This document shows positions 35,906 through 48,500 of a DNA stretch of 64,000 nt, one piece after another; positions within the stretch are counted from its first letter, which is position 1, and the number at the start of each line of letters is the position of its first letter. The position numbers and the translations under genes are program-made. A model generated the notes under the pieces. The model saw only the letters and a list, made by a program, of their open reading frames with translations, was not told where the DNA came from and ran no database searches. The stretch covers positions 3,844,001 to 3,908,000 of the forward strand of contig NZ_CP014513.1 in NCBI RefSeq assembly GCF_001577365.1. Direction: 5' to 3'. Source of the stretch: Frondihabitans sp. PAMC 28766. Its GTDB lineage: Bacteria; Actinomycetota; Actinomycetes; Actinomycetales; Microbacteriaceae.

Positions 35906-37302
35906 GCGGCGTCCTCCGGGCGGTCGTCGTGCTCGTCCCCGCGTTCGAAGCCCGATTCGTAGCCCGACTCGAAGTCGCTCTCGAGGTCGGGCTCGGCGGC
36001 CCACTCAGCCGCGGCCTCCTGCTCTCGCGCGCTGGCGACCGCCACCTCGGGCGGTGCCTGAGCCGGAGCCGCGTCACCATGACCCGCTTCGGGCCGCGGC
36101 TCGGCGGGCGCCTGAGCTTGGCGGGCAACCGGCAGGCCGAACATGACCGACGTGCCACTGCCCGGCGACGACCACACCTGCACCGATCCGCCGACGCGCT
36201 CGACCCGCGCGCGAATGGAGTGCTTGAGGCCGAGACGGTCGTCGGGAGTCTCCGACTCGTCGAATCCGACGCCGTTGTCGATGACCATCACCGAGACGTC
36301 GGCGCCCGACCCGAAGAGCACGAGCTCTGCGTCGCGGGTGCCGGCGTGCTTGAGCACGTTCGCGAAGCACTGCGCGACGGCCAGGGCCAGGGCACGGCGG
36401 ACACCGGCGTCGAGGCGGCCGACAGCCGAGACGTCTCCTGTCACGACCACGTCGAGACCGTCGCGACGCGCCTGCTCGACGGCCAAAGCCAGTTCGCTCG
36501 CCTCCCACGTGCCCTGGACGGCCGTCAGATCGGCGATCGCGTCGTGCAGCCACTCCTGCCCGACGATCGTGGCGAGGTCGCGCTCGATGGCGGTGACGAG
36601 GCCCTCGTCGAGCGGGCCGCTCGGCGCAACCGAGATCGCGGCGAGGTGGCTGAGCACCGTGTCGTGCACCATGGCCGACGCCTGCTGCTCGATCTCGTGG
36701 CGCACGACCGAGATCTGCTGGTCGCGTGCGGCGCGGTGGAGGTTGGGCTGGAGGTGCTGGGCGCGGTCGCGGGCGATCAACGAGACGCCCATCGTGGCGA
36801 CGATCAACACGTAGCCGAGCAGGGTCGTGACGTCGACGCGAGGCGTCGCACCGGCCTGCCAGGTGGCGATCTGCGTGGCGATCTCGCCGGCGACCAGCCC
36901 GAACGTCGCCCAGAGGGGCCCGCGCTTGGCGTAGAGGCCGCTGCCGCCGACCAGTACGAGCGCGAGCTTCGGCAGCGAGACGGTGAAGGCGTCGGACGAG
37001 TTCACGAAGCTGAACTGCGACAGCACCGTGACCGCGTAGACGTAGACCGCTGCGGCGCCGACCGCGAGGTACGCGATCGTCGAGATCGTCGAGCGGATGC
37101 GCTCGACCAGGACGAGGAGAGCGAGCATCGGCACGAGAGCGAGCAGTGCGGGCCAGAGCACGAGCGACCGGTCGGAGAACTGCCCGGCGAGCAGGATGAC
37201 GGTCGCGGCGACGAGCAGGACGGTCGCCACGCCATGGCACGCCCGGGCGATGGCGCGACTCGAACTCTGCGGAGCGAGGTGACTGGGGAGCCCGAGCAGC
37301 AC
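35902..37302 (-). CDS. Sensor histidine kinase (NarX/DesK-like)
   Basis: 466 residues from GTG 37302, preceded by AAGGAGG. Five or six N-terminal membrane helices (about 20-175), then a HisKA_3-type dimerisation helix with H213 in AMVHDTVLSHLAAI, an ATPase domain with N box QCFANVLKHAGTRDA, G1 box VIDNGVGFD and G2 region SPGSGTSVMFGLP. The C-terminal 70 residues are disordered, first Ala/Pro-rich then very acidic (FESGYESGFERGDEHDD). No extracytoplasmic sensor domain is visible, so sensing is probably membrane-based. First gene of the operon with the degenerate kinase and the LuxR-type regulator. Confidence 0.88.
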   Translation of the reverse strand: MLLGLPSHLAPQSSSRAIARACHGVATVLLVAATVILLAGQFSDRSLVLWPALLALVPMLALLVLVERIRSTISTIAYLAVGAAAVYVYAVTVLSQFSFVNSSDAFTVSLPKLALVLVGGSGLYAKRGPLWATFGLVAGEIATQIATWQAGATPRVDVTTLLGYVLIVATMGVSLIARDRAQHLQPNLHRAARDQQISVVRHEIEQQASAMVHDTVLSHLAAISVAPSGPLDEGLVTAIERDLATIVGQEWLHDAIADLTAVQGTWEASELALAVEQARRDGLDVVVTGDVSAVGRLDAGVRRALALAVAQCFANVLKHAGTRDAELVLFGSGADVSVMVIDNGVGFDESETPDDRLGLKHSIRARVERVGGSVQVWSSPGSGTSVMFGLPVARQAQAPAEPRPEAGHGDAAPAQAPPEVAVASAREQEAAAEWAAEPDLESDFESGYESGFERGDEHDDRPEDAA

Positions 37303-37507
37303 GCGTCGTCCTCCTTCGTTCGGGTCGTCAGCGATCGCTGGTGCCGACGTACTCGAAGTATGTCAAACAACCGGCCTCGGCTGTACCCCGATATCAGGGG
37401 ACACGCCGCACGCGGACCCCTTTCATGGCGATTTTTGTGCCCCGAAAGCGGTCCATCGGCGAGTTTAGCGCGCTCCTCACGATCGTGACGACGCCCGACA
37501 GGCGTCG

Positions 37508-38989
37508 TCAGACGTGAATGTGGAGCGCCTCCGCGGTGGATCCCATGGTCGCCGCCGCCTGCTTTTCATCGGCGGCGAGCTGCTGGCCGATCGTCGGGAT
37601 CATGGCCTTGAGCTGAGGCGCCCACTCGTCTCTCTTGGCCGGGAAGCAGCGATCCAGGATCGTCAGCATGATCGGCACGGCTGTCGAAGCCCCGGGCGAC
37701 GCCCCGAGCAGACCGGCGATCGAGCCGTCCTTCGCTGCGACGACCTCGGTGCCGAACTGGAGCACGCCGCCCTTCTCCTTGTCGGCCTTGATGACCTGCA
37801 CGCGCTGACCCGCCGTGATCCGGTACCAGTCTCTCGGGTCGGCGTCGGGCATGAATTCTTTGAGCGCGTCGAACTTGGTGCGCTTCGACGCGGCCAGCTG
37901 GCCGATCAGGTATTTGAGCAGGTCGACGTTCGAGAGGGCGACGCGGATCATCGGGTACAGGTTGTGCAGCCGGATCGAGCGGAACAGGTCGAGGTACGAG
38001 CCGCTCTTCAAGAACTTCGGGCTGAACCCGGCGTAGGGCCCGAACATCAGGCTCGACGACCCGTCGACGACGCGGGTGTCGAGGTGCGGCACCGACATCG
38101 GCGGGGCGCCGACCGAGGCCTTGCCGTAGACCTTGGCCTGGTGCTTGGCCACGACGGCGGGGTTGTCGGTGCGGAGGAACTCACCGCTGACGGGGAAGCC
38201 GCCGAAGCCGCGGATCTCGGGGATGCCGGACTTCTGCAGCAGGTTCAGCGCGCCGCCACCGGCGCCGACGAAGACGAACCGCGCGTTCACGCGAACCGGC
38301 TCGGCCGTGGCGCCGACCGCGAGATCGATCCTCCACGTGCGGTCGCGGTTGCGGGAGAGGTTGGTCACCCGGTTGCCGAGCGCGAGGTCGACACCGTTCT
38401 CGGTGAGGTAGCGCAGCAGGCTGCGCGTGAGCGACCCGAAGTCCACGTCGGTGCCGGCGAGGATGTGCGTGGCCGCGATCGGCTGCGCCTTCGTGCGGCC
38501 GGGCACCAGCGAAGGGGCCCACTTCGCGATCTGCCCGGGGTCGTCGCTGAATTCCATCCCCTGGAAGAGCGGGTGGTCTTTCAGCGCCTCATAGCGCTTG
38601 CGCAGGTACTCGACGTTGTCGGCACCCCACACGAAACTCATGTGCGGCGTCGAGTTGATGAACTGGTCGGGCTGAGGCAGCGCGCCCTTGTCGACGAGGT
38701 ACGACCAGAACTGGCGAGACACCTGAAACTGCTCGTTGACCTTGACGGCGCTCGTGATGTCGATCGAGCCGTCGCCCTTCTCTGGCGTGTAGTTGAGCTC
38801 GCAGAGAGCGGAGTGACCGGTGCCCGCGTTGTTCCACGGGTTGCTGCTCTCTTGCGCGACGTCGTTCAACGCCTCGTAGACGCGGATCGTCCAGTCGGGC
38901 TGAAGCTGCTTGAGCAGCGCCCCGAGAGTCGCGGACATGATTCCGCCGCCGATGAGGGCGACGTCGATTGGCTCCGTTGCAGCAGTCAC
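37508..38989 (-). CDS. mqo: Malate:quinone oxidoreductase
   Basis: Membrane-associated FAD enzyme oxidising malate to oxaloacetate with transfer of electrons to the quinone pool. 493 residues with FAD-binding ALIGGGIMSATLGALLK at the N-terminus, the family block ESSNPWNNAGTGHSALCELNY, GAGGGALNLLQKSGIPE and FGPYAGFSPKFLK. GTG start with AGGA upstream. The segment just before the start can form a hairpin over the ribosome-binding site (38991-39007). Apparently monocistronic. Confidence 0.95.
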   Translation of the reverse strand: MTAATEPIDVALIGGGIMSATLGALLKQLQPDWTIRVYEALNDVAQESSNPWNNAGTGHSALCELNYTPEKGDGSIDITSAVKVNEQFQVSRQFWSYLVDKGALPQPDQFINSTPHMSFVWGADNVEYLRKRYEALKDHPLFQGMEFSDDPGQIAKWAPSLVPGRTKAQPIAATHILAGTDVDFGSLTRSLLRYLTENGVDLALGNRVTNLSRNRDRTWRIDLAVGATAEPVRVNARFVFVGAGGGALNLLQKSGIPEIRGFGGFPVSGEFLRTDNPAVVAKHQAKVYGKASVGAPPMSVPHLDTRVVDGSSSLMFGPYAGFSPKFLKSGSYLDLFRSIRLHNLYPMIRVALSNVDLLKYLIGQLAASKRTKFDALKEFMPDADPRDWYRITAGQRVQVIKADKEKGGVLQFGTEVVAAKDGSIAGLLGASPGASTAVPIMLTILDRCFPAKRDEWAPQLKAMIPTIGQQLAADEKQAAATMGSTAEALHIHV

Positions 38990-38990
38990 C

Positions 38991-39007
38991 CCGCAATCCT
39001 ATTGCGG
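38991..39007 (-). promoter_or_regulatory. Hairpin at the mqo ribosome-binding site
   Basis: CCGCAAT (38991-38997) and ATTGCGG (39001-39007) form a perfect seven-base inverted repeat with a three-base loop directly before the GTG at 38989. In the mRNA the loop and adjoining stem contain AGGA, the likely Shine-Dalgarno. It could be an operator or a translational control hairpin. Confidence 0.4.
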
Positions 39008-39075
39008 GCTACCGCAGGGCCGCCCAGCGCGGGTGAAGGTCTCTCGACGTCGAGACGACTCGAGAGCCCGTGGCG

Positions 39076-41422
<2,347 letters not shown>

Positions 41423-41432
41423 TGCTGGGCTC

Positions 41433-41496
41433 CTGGGGTGGTGTCGCTGGGCTGGTGTCGGTCGCTGGGGTGGTGTCGCTGGGCTGGTGTCGGTCG
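41433..41496. repeat. Perfect two-copy 32-bp tandem repeat in the lysC leader
   Basis: Units 41433-41464 and 41465-41496 are identical. Each contains two near copies of CTGGG(G/C)TGGTGTCG. It falls between the candidate lysC promoter and the start codon, so it would be in the 5' UTR. Confidence 0.8.
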
Positions 41497-41538
41497 CTGG
41501 CGCGCTCGGCACGGGGCGCCGTGGTGCGCCGCCGTGCA

Positions 41539-41544
41539 ATTGTA
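41539..41544 (-). promoter_or_regulatory. Candidate -10 of lysC-asd
   Basis: TACAAT on the minus strand, a strong actinobacterial -10. The start would be near 41532, giving a leader of about 110 bases. The -35 region (TAACAC at about 16 bases) is weak. Confidence 0.4.
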
Positions 41545-41902
41545 TTGGACGTTTCCGGGGTGTTACGGCGGTGACTGGTGGGTCGGCGCGGGTCGACGGC
41601 GGGTCTCTCGCCGGCGTGCGGGAGACGACGGCGGGGGTGTGCGGTGGTCGGCGTCTGTGCGGGTCGCACGGAAGTCTGCGCGCTCCGCGAGGAGAAACAC
41701 CGTGCGGCCGCCGAGAGGAGAGGAGATTCGGGCCCGAACCGCCGTGACGGAGGACGCGACTCGTCGATTTCGTCGCGACGGCCGGATGCCGAGCTACCGG
41801 CGCTCGCGAGATCGCGTCTCGGTCGGTTCCTGCTGAGCGAGCCGGGCGGAACCGCGATCTCGCGGGCACTGCGTGCTTCGAGAGGGAGTCTCGCCTTCCT
41901 CG
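41545..41902. other. Non-coding spacer upstream of the lysC promoter
   Basis: 358 bases of GC-rich DNA between the lysC promoter region and the second GGGAGGAA cluster. Open frames crossing it look like shadows without domain character. I see no RNA gene. Confidence 0.4.
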
Positions 41903-42138
41903 GGGAGGAAGCCTCCACGGCCGTACAGGCCGAGGCCCGTTCGGGAGGAAGCCTCCATGGCACGTCAGGAGGAACGCGTCGCACGGGAGGAAGCCCCGCG
42001 GCCCCGGGAGGGATCGCGAGCGAATCGCCCCCGGTCGGGAGGGGATCCTGATGCCTGGCGCCCGCCCCGGAGGAACGGCCTCGGCGTTTCCCTCCCGAGC
42101 GCGGGGACCCCGCCGCAGAGGCTTCACTCGGGGAGGAA
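41903..42138 (+). repeat. Cluster of GGGAGGAA motifs, cluster 2
   Basis: Eight forward copies of the core (G)GGAGG(A/G), starting near 41903, 41943, 41967, 41985, 42006, 42037, 42069 and 42131, and one reverse copy near 42089. Two are 14-base identical (GGGAGGAAGCCTCC), which can also fold as GGAGG-AAG-CCTCC. The region is non-coding, between the recR end and the lysC leader, and the motif faces opposite to both genes, as in cluster 1 (14641-14915). Confidence 0.6.
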
Positions 42139-42193
42139 CCTGCTGCCCCGCAATCGCCCGGCAGCAACCGCGGCGGTGGCGGTCGCCGCCGAG

Positions 42194-42793
42194 CTACTCG
42201 CTGACGAGCCGGCGGCCCTCGAAGGCGCGGCCGAGGGTGACCTCGTCGGCGTACTCGAGGTCGCCGCCGACCGGGAGACCGGACGCGAGTCGCGTGACTC
42301 GCAGCCCGAACGGCGCGAGCATGCGCGAGAGATACGTGGCGGTGGCCTCGCCCTCGAGGTTGGGGTCGGTGGCGATGATCACCTCCTGCACGGTGTCGTC
42401 TGCGAGGCGCTGAACGAGCTGCCGAATGCGGAGGTCGTCGGGCCCGATGCCGTCGATCGGGCTGATCGCCCCGCCGAGCACGTGGTAAAGCCCGCGGAAT
42501 TCGCGGGTGCGCTCGATCGCCTGGACGTCTTTCGCCTCTTCCACCACGCAGATCGTGGCCGGCGAGCGGCGCGGGTCGCGGCAGATCGAGCAGGTCTGCT
42601 CTTCGGTGACGTTGCCGCAGATCTCGCAGAAGCGCACCTTCGTCTTGACGTCGATCAGCAGCTCGGCGAGACGGCTGGTGTCGAAGTTCTCCGACTGGAG
42701 GATGTGGAACGCGATGCGCTGCGCCGACTTCGGGCCGATGCCGGGCAGGCGGCCGAACTCATCGATCAGGTCTTGGACGATGCCTTCGTACAT
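42194..42793 (-). CDS. recR: Recombination mediator protein RecR
   Basis: Works with RecF/RecO in gap repair. ATG 42793 gives 199 residues: helix-hairpin-helix [20 protein letters not shown], a four-cysteine zinc finger ([19 protein letters not shown]), and a Toprim domain ([30 protein letters not shown]). It starts one base after the dnaX stop, the standard dnaX-recR arrangement. Confidence 0.95.
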   Translation of the reverse strand: MYEGIVQDLIDEFGRLPGIGPKSAQRIAFHILQSENFDTSRLAELLIDVKTKVRFCEICGNVTEEQTCSICRDPRRSPATICVVEEAKDVQAIERTREFRGLYHVLGGAISPIDGIGPDDLRIRQLVQRLADDTVQEVIIATDPNLEGEATATYLSRMLAPFGLRVTRLASGLPVGGDLEYADEVTLGRAFEGRRLVSE

Positions 42794-42794
42794 G

Positions 42795-45415
42795 TCAGGC
42801 GCTCTCTGTCGGGCCGGCCTGCGGCGTGACCCGAGGCACAATCGTCTCTTCGTGGATGAACTGGGCGTTCAAGATCTCGCGCACGACGGCCTCGCCGTAG
42901 CGCGAGCTCTGCGCGACACCGCGGGCGGCCTGCCGGGGCGCGGCGGGCTGTGATGCGGCCTGCTGCTCGGCCGGGCGGGCGCCGGGCTCGCCCGGTGCGG
43001 TGGCGGTCGGCGCTGCGGGCGGCTCGTCGCCCCCGGGCACGGCGGTGCTCCACCCGGCTGAATCGGTGGTGCCGACCGTCGACACTCCAGCAGAAGTCGA
43101 CGGCGCGGCAGGATGCGACGGCCCCGCTTGCGATGAGCCGGCAGGAGCCGAGGCGGCGGCCCCGACCGGCGGCTCGACGTCGACCGATGGCACGCCACCC
43201 TCGGGCTCTTCGGTGATGTATTCGGGCTCGTCGGGCTCGGGCGGTGCCGACTGCGGGATGGGAGCGACGTCCCAGCCCGTGGCGGTCGCCGGCAAGGTGG
43301 CTGCCGGCGCGGTGGCTGCCGGTGCGGGCCGCGTCGCGGCTGCGGCCGTGGGCGCCGAGATGGGAGGAGCCTGGGCGGCGGGTTTCCGGCCGTCGGGTTC
43401 CCGGCCGGCGGGTGCGGATTCACGCGCAGGGGCCTCGCCGGCGGGAGATGTAGTCGACGGCGCCGCCACGGCCGGCGGAGCCCCTTCCGACACGGACGGC
43501 GCAGCCGCAGCGGCCGGGGTCGGCGCGGCAGCCACGGGGCCGCCCTCGTCGGGGCGCTCGACGCGCGCGATGTACTTGACGCGGACACCGAGCAGCTGCA
43601 GGATGGCGCGGCGCAGGTGCTCGCTGACACCCTCGCCGGCGCCGAGGGGACGCTTGAAGAGCTCGACGTCGTTGACGCTGGGGAAGCTGAGGGTGAGCAC
43701 GTCGTCGGCGAAGGCCCGCACGGTGGAGGTCATGACGACCATCCACGCCGAGAGCTTGTCGCGCTCCACGATCTCGAGGATCTCGGGCCACGAGTCACGC
43801 AACTGCTCGAGCGTCACCGGGCCCGCTGCGGCGGCGGCCCCAGGGGCCACGGACGCCGGAGCCTCGACCGGGTGCTCGACGGGCGGTGTCTCGGCCCAGG
43901 CCGTGGAGTGTGCGGCGCCGGGAGGCGCCGCGTCGGGCGACGACGACGGTGCGGCAGCGGCAGGTGCAGCGGGGCCTGCGGACGGCGATGCAGGCGCGGT
44001 GGCCGAGGCCCGGGCAGCATCAGCAGGCGCAGCAGCACCAGCGGGCGCAGCAGCGCCAGCAGGCGCAGCAGCACCACCAGCATCGGCAGGCGCAGCGGCG
44101 GCCCACGCATGAGCGGCCGCGGCGGGCGACGACGTCTCGCGCGCCGGGTCGGAGGCCGCGGCCTGCGCGGAGCGCGCCGGAGCCCCCTGCGCGGCCGGGC
44201 GACCCATCGACGGCGGGCCCTGGCCGGCGGGAGCCGCGGCTGCAGCACCAGCGTCGACACCCACGCGCCGCTCGAGCCGCTCGACGCGCGCGAGCGCGCC
44301 GCGGCCGGTCTCGTCGGCCTCGGGTACGAGCACGCGCGCGATCATCAGCTCGAGGTGGAGGCGCGGCGAGGTGGCGCCGGTCATGTCCGTCAGGGCGCGG
44401 TTGACGACGTCGGCCGAGCGCGAGAGCTCGGCTGGGCCGAACGCGTGCGACTGGCGGGCGAGATGCTCGAGCTCTTCGGGCGTCACGCCGCGCAGCACGG
44501 CGGCGGCACCCTCGGTGGTGGCGCCGACGACGATGAGGTCGCGGAGTCGCTCGAGGAGGTCTTCGACGAAGCGACGCGGGTCTTGGCCGGTCTGGATGAC
44601 GCGGTCCACCGCGGCGAAGGCCCCGGCGCCGTCACGCTCGCCGAGGGCGTCGACCACGGCGTCGAGGAGCGACGCGTGGGTGTAGCCCAGCAGGGCGACC
44701 GCGCGCTCGTAGAGGATGTCGCCGCCCTCTGATCCTGCGATCAACTGGTCGAGAAGCGACAGGGTGTCGCGCACCGAGCCGCCGCCGGCCCGGACGACGA
44801 GCGGCAGAACGCCGGGGCGGCCGTCACCTTCTCGGTCTCGCAGAGCTGTTGCACGTAGTCGAGCATCTGAGCGGGCGGAACGAGGCGGAAGGGGTAGTGG
44901 TGTGTGCGCGAACGGATGGTGCCGATGACCTTGTCGGGCTCGGTGGTCGCGAAGATGAACTTGACGTGCTCGGGCGGCTCTTCGACGATCTTGAGCAGCG
45001 CGTTGAAGCCCTGCGGCGTGACCATGTGGGCCTCGTCCAGGATGAAGATCTTGTAGCGGTCGCGGGCCGGGGCGAAGATGGCGCGGTCGCGGAGGTCGCG
45101 GGCGTCGTCGACGCCGTTGTGGCTGGCGGCGTCGATCTCGATGACGTCGAGCGAGCCGGAGCCGTCGCGCGACAGCTCGACACAGCTGTCGCAGACGCCA
45201 CAAGGGGTGTCGGTCGGGCCCTGGGCGCAGTTGAGGCAGCGCGCCAGGATGCGGGCCGAGGTGGTCTTGCCGCAGCCGCGGGGGCCGCTGAACAGATAGG
45301 CGTGGTTGACCCGGTTGGTGCGCAGTGCGGTGCGCAGCGGATCGGTCACCTGAGACTGGCCGATGAGTTCGGCGAACGTCTCGGGCCGGTAACGGCGATA
45401 CAGAGCGGTGACCAC
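42795..45415 (-). pseudogene. dnaX: DNA polymerase III gamma/tau subunit DnaX, frameshifted as given
   Basis: Clamp-loader ATPase. The first frame (from 45415, starting VTALYRRYRPETFAELIGQ) carries Walker A SGPRGCGKTTSARILARCL, the zinc-type cysteines C-N-C and CGVCDSC, and Walker B FILDEAHMV. It breaks after EKVTAAP. The second frame resumes VLPLVVRAGGGSVRDTLSLLDQ, through domain III and a very long Ala/Pro/Gly-rich tail, to the stop at 42795. Adding one G to the run at 44814-44817 restores a protein of about 873 residues. The break is inside the AAA+ module, far from where programmed tau/gamma frameshifts occur, so a base-calling deletion is most likely. Confidence 0.88.
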
Positions 45416-45472
45416 AGAGCAAGAGTAGTCGGCCCCACCGACACTGCCGGCTGCCCCGGACGAGACGACGGG

Positions 45473-45544
45473 CCGGCGGTGAGAACACCGCCGACCTGAC
45501 GAAGAGAGCGGAGCGGCCCCCTCACCCGAATGGAGAGGGCCGCC
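45473..45544 (-). terminator. Two hairpins between the giant surface-protein gene and dnaX
   Basis: GCGGCCCCCTC (45513-45523) pairs with GAGAGGGCCGC (45534-45544) with one mismatch. A second stem GGCGGT/ACCGCC lies at 45475-45492. They follow the surface-protein stop on the minus strand. No U run follows, so termination is only probable. Confidence 0.5.
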
Positions 45545-45554
45545 CCTGATGGCG

Positions 45555-48500
45555 CTAGCGTTTCCTCGCCCTGATCCTGCTCAGCCCGCGGGATGCACCC
45601 AACATCCCGAGACCCAGCGCGAGGAGGCCTGCGCCCACGACCGCCCATGGGAAGACGGTCGAGCCTGTGTAGGCCAGCGCTTCACCCAGGGCCGTGGCCG
45701 AGGAGGAGACGCTGCCTGAGCCGTTGCCGGAGTGGCCGGCCGGTGCGATCGAACCACCCGAGCCGCCGACTGAGCCGCCCGTGCCGGTGCCCGGGCCTGT
45801 GCCGCCACCGCCAGGGTTGCCGCCACCGCCAGGGTTGCCGCCGCCGCCGGGGTTGCCGCCACCGCCGGGGTTGCCGCCACCCGGCGTCCCGCCACCCGGG
45901 TTGCTGATGGCGCGCAGCACACTGAACGTGGTCGCTTCGGGGGCGCTGGTGAAGCCGTCCACGCTCTGCGTCGCCACGGCCGTGTGGCTGCCGGGCTCGA
46001 GACCGGTGAACGTGTGCGACCAGGTGCCGTCGTCACCCGCCGTCACAGTGATCGGCGTGCCGCCGTCGAACGTGATGGTGATCGTGGCGTCGGGCTCCGA
46101 CGTGCCTCGGACGGGCACCGTGGCCGTCCCGTCGGCACCGGCCTGGAAGGCCGACCCGGGGGCCGGGCTCGAGATGGTGAGCGGTGCCATGGCTGCGATC
46201 GTGAACGACTGCGACGGAGCGTTGGTGGGCGTGCCGAGCACGGTCTGCGTGGCCACGAAGGAGTGGGTTCCGTCGGACACGGCGGGGAAGGGGATGCTCC
46301 ACGCCCCGGTCGTGCCGTCGGCAGTCGTCGTGAGCGTCGTCGCGCCGGAGTCGAGCGAGACCGAGACGTCGGCGCCCGGTGCGGCCGTGCCCGAGATCGT
46401 GACGTTCTCGGACCCCTGCACGCCGGTGTCCATGATCAGGGCGTTCGGCGCCGGGGAGAGCACCGTGATGCCGCCCGAGGACGGAGCCGCGGAGACTGCG
46501 AAGGGCACGGTCACCGGCGCCGACGTGGCGGCTCCGAGCTTCTCCGAGACCGCGATCGAGTGGCTGCCCGTCGAGACGTCGGTCAGGGGGACGCTCCACG
46601 CGCCCGTTCCGTCGGCCGTCGTGGTCTTCGCCGTACCGCCGTCGAGCGAGACCGAGACGGTCGCGCCCGGCTCGGCGGTACCGGTGACCGTGAGGACCGT
46701 GCCGCCGATCATCGAGCCCTGCACGCTCTGGCCCGGGGTGGGCGAGGTGACTGTGATCGGATCGATGGCGGCACCGGTGACCTGCACCGAGGCGGATCCT
46801 GTGGTCGTCCCGTCGGTCGTCTGGGTCACCAGGATGGTGCGGGTGCCGTCGGGCACGCCGGTCACGGTCACGCTCCAGGCACCGTCGTCGCCGACCGGAA
46901 CGGTGCGCGTGATGCCGGCGCCGAGGTCGACCGTGATGGTCGAGCCGGGGTCGCCCGTGCCCGAGACCGGCACGTCGAAGAAGCCGTCACCGTTCGGGTC
47001 GAGGATGATCTGGCCGGCCGAGGGGCTCTGAATCGTCGGGGCGACGACCGGAGTCGTGGTGGCGGCCACCGTGAAGCCGGTGGTGACCGGGCTCTGCGTG
47101 ACCCCGAGCACGGTCTGCACGGCCTTCGCCGTGTGCGACCCGACTCCGACCTGGGTGAACGTCGTGGTCCAGGACCCCTGGGCGCTCACCGGCACGGACA
47201 CGGTGCCCTTCCCGTCGAGCGAGACGCTGATCGAGGCTCCGGGTTCGCCGGTGCCCGACACGACCACCGCGGTGGTCGAGCCCGGGGTGACCTCGATCTG
47301 CTGGCCGCTCTGCGGTGTCGTGATCACGGCGAGGGCCGCGACCTTGACGGTGACGGAGCTGGTGACGGGCGTCGTCGGTCCGTCGGCGAGGGTCTCACTG
47401 GCCGCGATGGCGTGCGTGCCGACCGCGACGCCGGTGAAGTCCACCGACCAGGTGCCGTCGTTCGCCGCGTCGACCGTCTTCGCCGCTCCGCCGTCGAGCG
47501 TCACCGAGACGGCGGCGCCCGGGTCGGCGGTGCCGGTGACCGGCAGGGTGACCGTCGAGCCCGCGGTGGGCACTGTCACGCTCGAGCCGTCGGCGGGCGA
47601 GGTGACTGCCACGCCCTGGCCGGCTGTGACGACGAGATCCTGCGTCACCGCGGGAAGCGTCACGTCGTCGGTGCTTTCGACGACGCTGATCGTGTGGTCG
47701 CCCACCGGGAGGGCGTGGACGGTCGTCGACCAGGTGCCGTCGTCGCCGACGGTCGCCGTGCCGGTGAGGCCGTCGATGTCGACCGCGATGTGGGCGCCGG
47801 CCTGGCCGGTGCCCGCGACGGGCACGTCCGCTGCGGCGGTGGCGTTCGAGACGATCACGGGGGCACCTGCGACAGGAGTCGTGATGGTCGCCGCTGCGAC
47901 CGTCTCGGCCGAGACGCCGACCTGGTCGGAGCCGGTCGTGACACCGCCGGTGGTCTGGCGCACCACGATCCGGATCACGCCGACCGGCACGTGGTGGAAG
48001 GTGACGCTCCAGGTGCCGTCGTCACCGACCGTCGTGGTGAGCGTCTGGCCGTCGTTCAACGTGACCGTGACGGTCGAGCCGGGCTGGCCGGTTCCCGAGA
48101 CCGGCACGTCGACGAAGCCGTCGCCGTCGGCGTCGGGGATCGCCGCGCCGGGGTCGGGGCTCGTGATCTCGACCGGCGCTGCGGGGGCCGCAGTCTGGTC
48201 GACCGAGAAGTCGCGGGTCACCGGATCCTGATCGGTTCCGTTGACGGTCTGGGTCGCCGCGATCTCGTGCGGGCCCACTGCGACGGCGCTGAACGTGACG
48301 TCCCAGGTGCCAGTGCCCGAGACCGTGGTGGTCTGAGGCGTGCCGGTGCCGTCGAGGGTGACCGAGATGGCGGCGCCGGCGAGACCGGTGCCCGAGACGG
48401 GCACGTCGGTCGTCGATGTGACGGTGGGCACCTGGATGGACTGCCCGGCGACGGGCGACGTGATGACGGCGGCCGGGGCGACGTCGACCGTGAAGTCGGC

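Noticed and set aside
44741..44830. Programmed frameshift making a short gamma form of DnaX
   Set aside because: No slippery heptamer is present, and the break is inside the ATPase module, which would give a non-functional product of about 225 residues.
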